Assembly: GCF_008806595.1 (NCBI RefSeq)
Contig: NZ_VZRB01000010.1
Span: forward strand, 186,001 to 250,000
Reading direction: 5' to 3'
DNA length: 64,000 nt
Source: Streptomyces luteolifulvus
Lineage (GTDB): Bacteria; Actinomycetota; Actinomycetes; Streptomycetales; Streptomycetaceae
Shown here piece after piece: positions 54,499-62,783 of the stretch. The notes beneath the pieces were generated by a model, which made no database searches, was not told the origin of the DNA, and was given only the letters and a program-made list of their open reading frames with translations. Within the stretch, counting starts at the first letter, position 1. Each line of letters begins with the position of its first letter. The position numbers and the translations under genes were made by a program.

Positions 54499-54794
54499 TC
54501 AGCGCTTGTCACCCGCCACGAGCAGGACCGCACTGCGCTCCGGGTCGAAGACGAGTTGAAGACGAACAGAATGCGGATCTCGCTGCTCCCGGTCGAGCCG
54601 GGACGCAATTCCTTAAGGTTGTGCGGAGCGGAACCTTTGATCCGGTCCACCAGCGGGCGTCCGAGGTCCGGGCCTTCGTCGACGATGGCCTGGATGGCCT
54701 GGATGACCTTCCGGTTCACTCGATCGGGGTGGATGGGCAGCACGTCAACGACCTGGGCCCCGCTCCCGGTACGCAACCGGAAGACGGGGCCCAC
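54499..54794 (-). pseudogene. Broken RelE/HigB-type toxin (phage Gp49-like family)
   Basis: The minus strand encodes AIVDEGPDLGRPLVDRIKGS and HNLKELRPGS, then RILFVF, the signature of the phage Gp49-like/HigB RNase toxin family. The next expected segment (FDPERSAVLLVAGDKR) is present in another frame and ends at a TGA at 54499. Two 11-base copies, GTCGAAGACGA and GTTGAAGACGA (54544-54565), lie exactly at the shift; removing one restores the frame. Even so, the usual C-terminus after GDKR is absent. The N-terminal part before the GRPLVDRIKGS core matches the family poorly. No antitoxin gene is adjacent. Confidence 0.7.
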
Positions 54795-54821
54795 GGCACC
54801 GTACGAGAATCTGCGAGAAGC

Positions 54822-55583
54822 TCAGTACCGGCGCGTAATCAGCGCCTTCTTCACCTCTGCGATCGCCTTCGTCACCTCGATGCCGCGCGGGCAGGCGTCC
54901 GTGCAGTTGAACGTCGTGCGGCAGCGCCATACGCCGTCGCGGTCGTTGAGGATCTCCAGGCGCTGCTCGGCCGCCTCGTCGCGCGAGTCGAAGATGAAGC
55001 GGTGTGCGTTGACGATGGCCGCCGGGCCGAAGTACTGGCCGTCGTTCCAGAAGACCGGGCAGGACGACGTACACGCCGCGCACAGGATGCACTTGGTCGT
55101 GTCGTCGAAGCGTTCGCGGTCCTCCGAGGACTGAAGGCGTTCGCGCGTCGGCTCGTTCGTGTCCTTCGTGATGAGGAAGGGCATGACGTCGCGGTACGCC
55201 TGGAAGAACGGCTCCATGTCGACCACGAGGTCCTTCAGCACCGTGAGGCCCTTGATGGGCTCCACCGTGATCGGCTTCTCGGGGTTGATGTCCTTGATCA
55301 GCGTCTTGCAGGCGAGGCGGTTCTTGCCGTTGATCCGCATCGCGTCGGAGCCGCAGATGCCGTGGGCGCAGGAGCGGCGGAAGGTCAGCGTGCCGTCCAG
55401 GTCCCACTTGATCTTGTGGAGGCCGTCGAGGACGCGCTCCTTCGGGTCGATCTCCAGGTGGAAGTCTTCCCACACGGCGTCCGCGGAGACTTCCGGGTTG
55501 AAGCGGCGGATCCGGAACGTGACCGTGATGTACGGGGACTCCGCGGCCTCCGCCTCCACCTTGTCCAGAACAGGGGTTGCCAT
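54822..55583 (-). CDS. sdhB: Succinate dehydrogenase iron-sulfur subunit
   Basis: 253 residues. Carries electrons from the SdhA flavin to the membrane quinone. It shows the [2Fe-2S] motif SCAHGICGSDAMRINGKNRL with the later AC, the [4Fe-4S] motif CILCAACTSSCP, and the [3Fe-4S]/[4Fe-4S] ligands in CRTTFNCTDACPRGI. It starts with ATG one base inside the sdhA stop and is the last gene of the sdhCDAB operon, bound to the inner face of the membrane. The island end lies just beyond it, and no clear terminator follows. Confidence 0.98.
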   Translation of the reverse strand: MATPVLDKVEAEAAESPYITVTFRIRRFNPEVSADAVWEDFHLEIDPKERVLDGLHKIKWDLDGTLTFRRSCAHGICGSDAMRINGKNRLACKTLIKDINPEKPITVEPIKGLTVLKDLVVDMEPFFQAYRDVMPFLITKDTNEPTRERLQSSEDRERFDDTTKCILCAACTSSCPVFWNDGQYFGPAAIVNAHRFIFDSRDEAAEQRLEILNDRDGVWRCRTTFNCTDACPRGIEVTKAIAEVKKALITRRY

Positions 55584-57337
55584 CAGTACTTACGCTCCAT
55601 CGGCTGGTAGCGGGTCTGGACGACCGGCTTGTAGTCGAGACGGACGGACTCGGTGCCGTCGTCGCCCACCTCGCGGTACGCCATGGTGTGGCGCATGAAG
55701 TTGACGTCGTCGCGGTTCGGGTAGTCCTCGCGGTGGTGACCGCCGCGGGACTCCTTGCGGGCGAGGGCCGACACCGCCATGACCTCGGCCAGCTCCAGCA
55801 GGTTGCCCAGCTCGATGGCCTCCAGCAGGTCCGTGTTGAACCGCTTGCCCTTGTCCTGGATCGCCACGTTCTTGTAGCGGGCGCGCAGCTCGGCGATCTT
55901 CTCCACCGCCGTCTTGATCGTCTGCTCCGTGCGGAACACCATGACGTTGGCGTCCATGGTCTCCTGCAGCTCCTTGCGCAGGGTCGCCACCCGCTCGGTG
56001 CCGGTGGACGTGCGCAGCTGCTCCACCTCGTCGATCACGAACTGCGCCGGGTTCTCGGGGAGGTCGACGAAGTCCGCCTTCTGGCTGTACTCCGCCGCCG
56101 CGATGCCCGCCCTGCGGCCGAACACGTTGATGTCCAGCAGCGAGTTGGTGCCGAGGCGGTTGGCGCCGTGGACCGACACGCAGGCCACCTCGCCGGCCGC
56201 GTACAGACCGGGGACGACCGTCGTGTTGTCCGCCAGGACCTCACCCTCGACGTTGGTCGGGATGCCGCCCATCGCGTAGTGCGCGGTGGGCTGGATCGGG
56301 ATCGGGTCGGTGTACGGCTCGATGCCCAGGTAGGTGCGCGCGAACTCGGTGATGTCCGGGAGCTTGGCGTCCAGCTGCTCCGGCGGAAGGTGCGTCAGGT
56401 CCAGGTAGACGTGGTCGCCCTCGGGGCCGCAGCCACGGCCCTCGCGGATCTCCGTGTAGATGGAGCGGGACACGACGTCACGGGACGCGAGGTCCTTCAT
56501 GACCGGCGCGTACTTCTCCATGAAGCGCTCGCCGTCCTTGTTGCGGAGGATGCCGCCCTCACCACGGGCGCCCTCCGTCAGGAGGATGCCCATGCGCCAG
56601 ATGCCGGTCGGGTGGAACTGGAAGAACTCCATGTCCTCCAGCGGCAGGCCACGCCGGTAGACCGCCGCCTGGCCGTCACCGGTCAGCGTGTGCGCGTTCG
56701 ACGTCACCTTGAAGAACTTGCCGCAGCCGCCGGACGCGTAGATCACGGCCTTCGCCTGGAAGACGTGGATCTCGCCGGTCGCCAGCTCGTAGGCCACCAC
56801 ACCGGCGGACTTCTGGACGCCGTCGACCTCGGTGATCAGCTGGTCGAGGACGTAGAACTCGTTGAAGAACTCCACGCCCTCCTTCACGCAGTTCTGGTAC
56901 AGCGTCTGGAGGATCATGTGACCGGTGCGGTCGGCCGCGTAGCAGGAGCGGCGGACCGGGGCCTCGCCGTGGTTGCGGCTGTGACCGCCGAAGCGGCGCT
57001 GGTCGATGGTGCCGTTCGGGGTGCGGTTGAACGGCAGGCCCATCTTCTCCAGGTCGAGGACGGAGTCGATGGCCTCCTTCGCCAGGATCTCGGCGGCGTC
57101 CTGGTCGACCAGGTAGTCACCGCCCTTGATCGTGTCGAAGGTGTGCCACTCCCAGTTGTCCTCCTCCACGTTGGCCAGCGCGGCGGCCATGCCGCCCTGC
57201 GCGGCGCCCGTGTGGGAGCGGGTGGGGTAGAGCTTGGTCAGCACGGCGGTGCGGCTGCGCTTCGTCGACTCGATGGCGGCGCGCATACCGGCGCCTCCGG
57301 CGCCGACGATGACGGTGTCGTACTTGTGGATCTTCAT
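55583..57337 (-). CDS. sdhA: Succinate dehydrogenase flavoprotein subunit
   Basis: 584 residues, the usual length. Oxidises succinate to fumarate with covalently bound FAD. It shows the nucleotide fold TVIVGAGGAGMRAAIESTKR, the flavin-linking His region SHTGAAQGGMAAALAN, FGGHSRNHGEAPVRR with active-site residues, HPTGIWRMGILLTEGARGEG, HYAMGGIPTNVEGEVL and GANRLGTNSLLDINVFGRRA. It overlaps sdhB by one base and is separated from sdhD by 23 bases. A GAGGTAATCACTC stretch lies before the ATG. Confidence 0.98.
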   Translation of the reverse strand: MKIHKYDTVIVGAGGAGMRAAIESTKRSRTAVLTKLYPTRSHTGAAQGGMAAALANVEEDNWEWHTFDTIKGGDYLVDQDAAEILAKEAIDSVLDLEKMGLPFNRTPNGTIDQRRFGGHSRNHGEAPVRRSCYAADRTGHMILQTLYQNCVKEGVEFFNEFYVLDQLITEVDGVQKSAGVVAYELATGEIHVFQAKAVIYASGGCGKFFKVTSNAHTLTGDGQAAVYRRGLPLEDMEFFQFHPTGIWRMGILLTEGARGEGGILRNKDGERFMEKYAPVMKDLASRDVVSRSIYTEIREGRGCGPEGDHVYLDLTHLPPEQLDAKLPDITEFARTYLGIEPYTDPIPIQPTAHYAMGGIPTNVEGEVLADNTTVVPGLYAAGEVACVSVHGANRLGTNSLLDINVFGRRAGIAAAEYSQKADFVDLPENPAQFVIDEVEQLRTSTGTERVATLRKELQETMDANVMVFRTEQTIKTAVEKIAELRARYKNVAIQDKGKRFNTDLLEAIELGNLLELAEVMAVSALARKESRGGHHREDYPNRDDVNFMRHTMAYREVGDDGTESVRLDYKPVVQTRYQPMERKY

Positions 57338-57360
57338 GAGTGATTACCTCAGCCCCGTGC

Positions 57361-57843
57361 CTAGCGGATGTTCGGGTCGAAGGTGAAGATCACCAGCGTG
57401 CCCAGCAGGATGGTGAACACCGTGGCGGTGTACAGCAGGCCCTTCAGCCACAGCCGTGTGTCCGCGCGCTCCGCGTAGTCGTTGATGACGGTACGCAGGC
57501 CGTTGGCGCCGTGCAGCATGGCGAGCCACAGCATCAGCAGGTCCCATACCTGCCAGAACGGGGAGGCCCAGCGGCCGGCCACGAAGGCGAAGCCGATCTT
57601 GGAGACGCCGCCGTCCAGGACGAGCTGGATCAGCAGGTGCCCGATGACGAGCACGACCAGCACGATGCCGGACAGGCGCATGAAGAGCCAGGCGGCCATC
57701 TCGAAGTTGCCCCGGGTGGACTTCGGGGTCTTCTTGGTGCGCTGGCGCGGGGCCTCGATGAGGGGTGCCGGGTTGTCGACGGTGTAGAGGGACTCGCCCT
57801 CGACGGGGCCGATGCCGGGAGCGGGGGTTTCAGTGGTGGACAT
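57361..57843 (-). CDS. sdhD: Succinate dehydrogenase hydrophobic membrane anchor subunit
   Basis: 160 residues. A hydrophilic N-terminus of about 48 residues is followed by three membrane helices: FMRLSGIVLVVLVIGHLLIQ, WDLLMLWLAMLHGANGLRTV and LLYTATVFTILLGTLVIFTF. The helices carry the His and Arg residues (GHLL, LHGANGLR) used for heme and quinone binding. With SdhC it anchors SdhAB to the membrane. It lies five bases after sdhC and 23 bases before sdhA in one operon. Confidence 0.93.
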   Translation of the reverse strand: MSTTETPAPGIGPVEGESLYTVDNPAPLIEAPRQRTKKTPKSTRGNFEMAAWLFMRLSGIVLVVLVIGHLLIQLVLDGGVSKIGFAFVAGRWASPFWQVWDLLMLWLAMLHGANGLRTVINDYAERADTRLWLKGLLYTATVFTILLGTLVIFTFDPNIR

Positions 57844-57848
57844 ACGCG

Positions 57849-58229
57849 TCAGCTCCCGAACACTTCACGAGCGGCGTGGCCGAGAACGGGGTAGACCGCT
57901 CCCGCCATCAGCACGATCCAGACGCCGACCACGGTCCAGAGCATCTGCTTCTGGTAGCGCGGGCCCTTCGACCAGAAGTCGACGGCGATGACGCGAAGAC
58001 CGTTGAGCGCGTGGAAGAGGATGGCGGCGACGAGGCCGTACTCCAGCACGGCGACGATCGGCGTCTTGTACGTGGCTACGACGTTGTCGTAGTCCTCGGG
58101 AGAGACACGGACGAGAGCGGTGTCCAGCACGTGAACGAACAGGAAGAAGAAGATGAGGACGCCGGTGACTCGGTGAGCCACCCAGGACCACATTCCTTCC
58201 CGGCCGCGGTACAGCGTTCCAGCCGGCAC
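57849..58229 (-). CDS. sdhC: Succinate dehydrogenase cytochrome b556 subunit
   Basis: 126 residues. It shows SWVAHRVTGVLIFFFLFVHV (family motif HRxTG and a heme-type His), EYGLVAAILFHALNGLRVIA and a third helix MLWTVVGVWIVLMAGAVYPV. It binds heme b and quinone with SdhD. GGAGGAA stands 5 bases before the GTG at 58229, which excludes the longer frame to 58304. As the first gene of sdhCDAB it should follow the operon promoter in 58230-58408, where a TACGAT -10-like sequence is visible on the minus strand. Confidence 0.94.
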   Translation of the reverse strand: MPAGTLYRGREGMWSWVAHRVTGVLIFFFLFVHVLDTALVRVSPEDYDNVVATYKTPIVAVLEYGLVAAILFHALNGLRVIAVDFWSKGPRYQKQMLWTVVGVWIVLMAGAVYPVLGHAAREVFGS

Positions 58230-58408
58230 GGAAGTTCCTCCGGGAGCGGGGATTGGGGCGCGCCGGCTTGTGCTGTCGGTCGGGCCCGGCCGGGTACGGT
58301 CCACCGGCCCCCAGCATCGTAGCGACGGTTGCCTGCGGCGCTTACGTCGGGCCTGGCTGTGTGATCAAACTGGCATGCAAAGGGGTACGGACGGCTTAAA
58401 ACGGGCGG

Positions 58409-58957
58409 CTACGTCGCGCAGTTCCCCGCGCCCCTGAGCATCCCCATCAGACGTCCCCTTGCCAGGCGGCGGAGTTGTTCTGCCGCTACGACCCGTTCTT
58501 CTTCCGGATCGTTTGTCAATCGTGACCGGATGGCTTCGAGGGTGCGGTCCAGGGTCTCGTTGGCCGGCGTGTCACCCACATAGATGACGAACGCATGTCC
58601 GAAGCGGGTCTCGTATGCCGCATGCGCTGCACTCAGTGCCGTATGTGCCGCTCCGTACACGTCGTCCGGCAGCGGTGGCAGTGACTCGCCCGCCAGCGCC
58701 TCCGTCAGATCCCCCGCCGTCAGGTCGTACGCCGCCTCGTCCGCGGCCGCGAGGAGGGAGTCCAGGTCGGGGTAGGGGCGGTGGGCGGCGATGCGGCGGG
58801 CCCAGCGGAGGCTGTTGAGGCAGGTGAGGAGGGTGTGGTGCGCCTCGGCGGGGGATGCGGAGTTGAATCCCTCCAGCCTGGTCCGGGACGGTGGGGTGGG
58901 ACTCTGCTTGGGGAGCGCGGGTATGGCCACTCGGCCGGGAGGGTGTGTGGGCGTCAC
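58409..58957 (-). CDS. uraD: OHCU decarboxylase (UraD-like)
   Basis: 182 residues from a GTG. The family decarboxylates 2-oxo-4-hydroxy-4-carboxy-5-ureidoimidazoline to (S)-allantoin in uric acid breakdown. Visible motifs are LEGFNSASPAEAHHTLLTCL, WARRIAAHRPYPDLDSLLAA, AYETRFGHAFVIYVGD (the FGF/Y signature) and ETLDRTLEAIRSRLTNDPEE. The N-terminal 25 residues are poorly conserved in appearance and a later start is possible. The final codons (LRGAGNCAT) are encoded by a short intergenic repeat common in Streptomyces, so the native C-terminus has been replaced. The other uricase-pathway genes are not in the window. Confidence 0.82.
   Translation of the reverse strand: MTPTHPPGRVAIPALPKQSPTPPSRTRLEGFNSASPAEAHHTLLTCLNSLRWARRIAAHRPYPDLDSLLAAADEAAYDLTAGDLTEALAGESLPPLPDDVYGAAHTALSAAHAAYETRFGHAFVIYVGDTPANETLDRTLEAIRSRLTNDPEEERVVAAEQLRRLARGRLMGMLRGAGNCAT
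58415..58437. repeat. Common Streptomyces GCGCAGTTCCCCGCGCCCCT repeat
   Basis: CGCGCAGTTCCCCGCGCCCC followed by TGA is, from memory, an abundant short intergenic repeat of Streptomyces genomes. Here it lies inside the 3' end of the UraD-like gene on the opposite strand and encodes its last residues and approach to the stop. Confidence 0.6.
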
Positions 58958-59112
58958 GTGTGTTTCGGCAGGGGAAGGTGTGAGAGGTGTGGCATCAGAT
59001 TATCGAGGGTGTTCATGACCTGTCCGAGGGATACCCGGGTTTCACCCGTACGGGAGAGTTTCGGCACGTGTGGTGGACGATGCCGCCGGTCGTCGAGTCG
59101 TAGGTTGGCTGG

Positions 59113-60777
59113 GTGAGTCAGCACAGGCGCCGGGCGCCGGCGAAGAAGGCGCGGCAGGCAATGCGGACGCGGGTCGTGGTCGCCACGGCGTTCGCGGTGA
59201 CCGTCGCGGCCGGTGTCGGCGTCGGCATGTGGGCCTCCGCTGACGACAGCGGGCCGGCGGGGTCGGCGCTGCGGCCCTCGGACAGCAGGTCCGCGGCCTC
59301 TTCCCCCGCCGCGCGGGCCAAGGCCCCGACTCCGACGCCCACCCGCTCGTACCCGCTGTCGCGGGCCCCGCGCACCATCCCCGCCGTGCGCTCCCACACC
59401 GCCGCACGCGGCCCGGGCTGGCGTCCGGCGGGCGGCCACCGGGTCGTGGTGGACGACGCGGAGCTCGTGGACGAGGGGCGGCTGATCGCCGGGGAGCTCG
59501 GCCTGACGTACGCGGGCGAGAAGACGGACGTGCGCGCCGGGGACGTACGGCTGGCGCTGAACGACGACGAGGGCGCGGACCCGGAGTCGTACACCATGAC
59601 CGTCCGCGGCGGGCGGGTGACCATCAGCGGGCCCGCGGACGCCGGCGTCTTCTATGGCACCCGCACCCTCAAGCAGGAGGTGCACGGCGGCGGTACGGCG
59701 CCGGAGGGCGTGGTGCGCGACGAGCCGGCCAAACCGGTGCGCGGGCTCATGCTGGACATCGCCCGCAAGCACTTCACGGCGGCGTGGATCGAGGACCGGG
59801 TCCGTGAGCTCGGCGATCTGAAGTTCAACCAGCTCGGGCTGCACTTCTCCGACGACCAGGGCTTCCGTATCGAGTCCGACTCGCATCCGGAGATCGTGTC
59901 CAGGGACCGTCTCACCAAGGCGGAGGTGCGCAGGATCGTCGATCTCGCGGCGAGCCGGCACATCACCGTCGTGCCGGAGATCGACTCGCCCGGCCACCTC
60001 GGCGCCGTCATCGCCGCCCATCCCGACCTCCAGCTGCGCAACGTGCAGGGTGTGCCGACGCGCGGTGCGATCGACATCTCCAAGGACGAGTCCGCGGCGA
60101 TCGTCGACGACCTGCTGGAGGAGTACGCCGAGCTCTTCCCCGGCAGCCAGTGGCACCTCGGCGGCGACGAGTACCAGGCGCTCGTGGTGTCCGACCCGGA
60201 GGCGTCCTATCCCCAGCTCGCCGCCGCGGCCAGGGAGGCCTACGGCTCCGATGCGGGCGTCGCGGACCTGACGACCGGCTGGCTCAACGACCGGGCCGAC
60301 ACGATCCGCGCCCAGGGTCGCACCATGCGGGCCTGGAACGACGGCTTCTTCCGCGATACGTCCGTCAAGGCCGCCGGAGATCTCCGGGTCGCCTACTGGA
60401 CCGGCAAGGAGATCGGCGCGCGGCTGCCGGTCGAGTATCTGAGCACGGGCCGCAAGCTGATCAACTACAACGACGAGTTCCTGTACTACGTCCTCGGCGA
60501 GCCGCTGACCTTCGTCTACCCGACCGGGCAGCGGATCTACGAGCAGTGGACCCCGCTGGTCGTGCGCGGCACCCAGCCGGTGCCCGCGAAGTACGACCCC
60601 CAGATCCTCGGCGGCTCCTTCGCCGTGTGGTGCGACCTCGCGAACTCACAGACCCAGAACCAGGTCGCCGCGGGCATCCGGATGCCGCTGAGGGCGACGG
60701 TCCAGAAGCTGTGGGACCGGGGGAGGCCGGATCTGTCATGGGCGCAGTTCAAGGCGCTGGCGGACCGGCTGGGCTGA
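59113..60777 (+). CDS. Secreted or anchored beta-N-acetylhexosaminidase (GH20)
   Basis: 554 residues. The N-terminal anchor or signal (VVVATAFAVTVAAGVGVGMW) is followed by a Ser/Ala/Pro linker, then a GH20b-like N-domain (VVVDDAELVDEGRLIAGELG, TVRGGRVTISGPADAGVFYG), then the catalytic barrel (VRGLMLDIARKHFTAAWIED, KFNQLGLHFSDDQGFRIESD, VPEIDSPGHLGAVIAAHPDL). The catalytic Asp352-Glu353 pair lies in HLGGDEYQ, with WTGKEIGA and the late aromatic GSFAVWCDLAN. It cleaves terminal GlcNAc from chitin or peptidoglycan fragments. A TAGGTT sequence (59101-59106) ends 6 bases before the GTG, so the mRNA may be leaderless. Confidence 0.92.
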   Translation: MSQHRRRAPAKKARQAMRTRVVVATAFAVTVAAGVGVGMWASADDSGPAGSALRPSDSRSAASSPAARAKAPTPTPTRSYPLSRAPRTIPAVRSHTAARGPGWRPAGGHRVVVDDAELVDEGRLIAGELGLTYAGEKTDVRAGDVRLALNDDEGADPESYTMTVRGGRVTISGPADAGVFYGTRTLKQEVHGGGTAPEGVVRDEPAKPVRGLMLDIARKHFTAAWIEDRVRELGDLKFNQLGLHFSDDQGFRIESDSHPEIVSRDRLTKAEVRRIVDLAASRHITVVPEIDSPGHLGAVIAAHPDLQLRNVQGVPTRGAIDISKDESAAIVDDLLEEYAELFPGSQWHLGGDEYQALVVSDPEASYPQLAAAAREAYGSDAGVADLTTGWLNDRADTIRAQGRTMRAWNDGFFRDTSVKAAGDLRVAYWTGKEIGARLPVEYLSTGRKLINYNDEFLYYVLGEPLTFVYPTGQRIYEQWTPLVVRGTQPVPAKYDPQILGGSFAVWCDLANSQTQNQVAAGIRMPLRATVQKLWDRGRPDLSWAQFKALADRLG

Positions 60778-60983
60778 AACGGGAGGCGGGCGCGGGCCGT
60801 CGTGATCCCCGCCCACCACAGCCGCGCTTTGGCTGAAAACGTTGTCTTCCATACGACCAGGCCCGGTGCCCTGTGACACTCGGGAGCCGTCGCACGCAGT
60901 AAGGGGAAGTGCGGGCTCCGTAAGGAAGGCGCCCGGTAGAGTCCCGCAGAGGACCCGCAGGGGGCCCGCAGAGGGAGGCGTGG

Positions 60984-61538
60984 ATGAGCCTGGTGGAGCT
61001 GATAGCTCAGGCCGACGAACGCGGACTGGCCGCCAGCGGGCTGGCTTGTTTGGATCGTTGTGTGCCGCTGCTCGGCGGTGACGACGAGATCCTGCGGCCG
61101 CTGTGGACGAGCCTCGCCGAGAGCGACGCCGGTGACTGGGGCGAGCGGCTGGAACAGGCGAGGGACAAGCTGGCCGGTCACGACGAGGCCGAGGACGCGG
61201 CCGCCGAGCTGGCCCGCCGGATGCTGGCCGCCGCTCCGGCAGACCGGTCCGCCGCCGAGGTGCGGGTGTGGGCCGACGCGTGCTCCGTCGCCGCGCTGCA
61301 GATCCACCGGATGCTCGACCCCCTGGAGGACGGGGAGTCCACCGTCGACGCGCGCCGCGAGGGCCGTACGGAGGGCATGTCACCCCTCGTCGCCGCCGAA
61401 CTGCGCCGCCAGGTCGCCGTGCTGGAGCTGCTCGCCGGCCATGGCGCGGGCGGGCTGCGCGCGGCGATGGAGGTGTCGACCGAGGGACGGCGCGTGCTGC
61501 GCGCGGTGGTGTCCCGGCGGGCACGGGGCCGGCGCTGA
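60984..61538 (+). CDS. Hypothetical helical protein
   Basis: 184 residues, soluble, acidic and probably all-helical: LVELIAQADERGLAASGLAC, RLEQARDKLAGHDEAEDAAA, VWADACSVAALQIHRMLDPL and VAAELRRQVAVLELLAGHGA. The end is Arg-rich. I recognise no family. ATG 60984 is preceded by GGGAGGCGTGG. The 206 bases upstream contain no gene. Codon bias strongly supports coding. It is convergent with the DUF1877-type gene. Confidence 0.75.
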   Translation: MSLVELIAQADERGLAASGLACLDRCVPLLGGDDEILRPLWTSLAESDAGDWGERLEQARDKLAGHDEAEDAAAELARRMLAAAPADRSAAEVRVWADACSVAALQIHRMLDPLEDGESTVDARREGRTEGMSPLVAAELRRQVAVLELLAGHGAGGLRAAMEVSTEGRRVLRAVVSRRARGRR

Positions 61539-61584
61539 GCCCCGCGGCACTCCGGCACGGCTCATCGCACCGGCCGCGGTGGGC

Positions 61585-62079
61585 TCACAGCACCAGCCAC
61601 TTCACCACCGAGTCCCCGTAGCGGGCGGTCTGCGCGTAGAACGCGGTCAGGTCGCGGTGCGCGCCCGCGAACACGGCGCGTGTCTGCGGCTCCGCGTCGG
61701 CAACGCCGTACCGGGGCAGCAGTCCGTCGCGGCCCGCGTGCCACAGCGCCGCGAAGTCCGTGGCGGTGAGGAAGGCGGCGACCTGCCGTGTCTCCGCCGC
61801 GGTGAGCAGCAGGAACGGCGGGAGCCCCTGCGTGGGGTGGTACACGTGGCGGCCGCCGAGCACGACCTGGGCCCACGGCCCGTCCTCCCCCTCGTGCGGG
61901 GCCGAACCGGCGTACAGCAGCTCCTGGTCGAGGTACTGCCTGTCCAGCACCTCCTCGCGGTGGCGTCCGATCCTTTCCCGTACGGTCTCCCACTCGTCCT
62001 GGAAGAGCCGCTCCAGCCAGGGCACGTCGTCGCGCAGTTCGCCGGGAGGCACCGCGCGCAAATGGAAGTACATGCTCAT
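61585..62079 (-). CDS. DUF1877/YfbM-family protein
   Basis: 164 residues: MYFHLRAVPPGELRDDVPWL, LDRQYLDQELLYAGSAPHEG, GGRHVYHPTQGLPPFLLLTA, ETRQVAAFLTATDFAALWHA and HRDLTAFYAQTARYGDSVVK. The order of motifs (MxxxxRxxP start, then the LDK.W/W-like middle and the TAxE..ALA helix) matches the DUF1877 family typified by YfbM, whose function is unknown. ATG 62079 or 62073 could start; no strong ribosome site is seen. An upstream open extension to 62550 is antisense to the next gene and is rejected. Confidence 0.82.
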   Translation of the reverse strand: MSMYFHLRAVPPGELRDDVPWLERLFQDEWETVRERIGRHREEVLDRQYLDQELLYAGSAPHEGEDGPWAQVVLGGRHVYHPTQGLPPFLLLTAAETRQVAAFLTATDFAALWHAGRDGLLPRYGVADAEPQTRAVFAGAHRDLTAFYAQTARYGDSVVKWLVL

Positions 62080-62244
62080 CAGAGGTAGGAGCGCACGGGA
62101 GGGCCGAAGCGTCACTCGGCCTCCAAACCCCGCTGTCCGGGCGGGTCCTGTGTCAGTCGTGCGGTGGAGCCGGGGCGGTACTGCGCCGGTTGCGGAAAGC
62201 CGCCGGATCCGAGTGACGAAACCGCCGGTGACCTCGCTCTCCCC

Positions 62245-62289
62245 TATGTGACAGCGGACTTTGTGACAGCGGACCTTGTGACGGCACGG
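62245..62289 (+). repeat. Three 15-bp tandem repeats with three in-frame GTG codons
   Basis: TATGTGACAGCGGAC, TTTGTGACAGCGGAC and CTTGTGACGGCACGG follow each other. Each unit contains GTG in the frame of the downstream gene (62248, 62263, 62278), so the repeat offers alternative start codons. Confidence 0.85.
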
Positions 62290-62670
62290 CAGGAGAGCAG
62301 ACCGCATGGCGCGGCGAAGCCGGTGCGGTGGGCGGCGGACGCCGTGGCCGCCCTGCGCGAGGGGGCGCGGCTGCGCCTCGACTACTCGGCGCAGAGCCTG
62401 TGGCGCGTCGACCGGACGATCGAGGACATCCGGCGGGAGGGCGCGCCGTACGCCGCCGTGGAGCGGGTGCTGCGCGGTCTCGGGGCGTACGCCGGTGAGG
62501 TGATCGTCCGTCAGACCGGCGCCGAGTGGTCGTCGAAGGGCGGCGACCATGTGGTCCGCACACCCGACGGCCGTCTGTGGGACCCCATCGAGGAGGCCCG
62601 CCGCTGCTTCGACGCGAACGGGTCGCTGCGGCTGCTGTGCCGGGACGCGACGAGCGCCGCGGGCGCATGA
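62278..62670 (+). CDS. Hypothetical protein, first of a tandem paralogue pair
   Basis: 130 residues from the GTG at 62278, which gives the same distance (33 residues) to the shared LDYS motif as in the paralogue downstream (32). Shared features are LRLDYSAQSLWRVDRTIEDI, VLRGLGAYAGEVIVRQTGAE, and VRTPDGRLWDPIEEARRCFD. The family resembles small actinobacterial proteins that follow the pattern DYS..SL..VD..I, of unknown function. Earlier in-frame GTGs at 62263, 62248 and 62164 cannot be excluded; the last would add a Cys-rich CAGC segment. It is divergent from the DUF1877-type gene. Confidence 0.72.
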   Translation: MTARQESRPHGAAKPVRWAADAVAALREGARLRLDYSAQSLWRVDRTIEDIRREGAPYAAVERVLRGLGAYAGEVIVRQTGAEWSSKGGDHVVRTPDGRLWDPIEEARRCFDANGSLRLLCRDATSAAGA

Positions 62671-62783
62671 GAGCGTGCGGCGTGACGTGCCTGAAGTGAC
62701 CGGTGATGTTTCCGGGACGAGATCCGCTGGGTTGACGGGGGAGACCGCATCGGGCTCCCGCAGTCGCGCGGAGGGTTGGTTCC

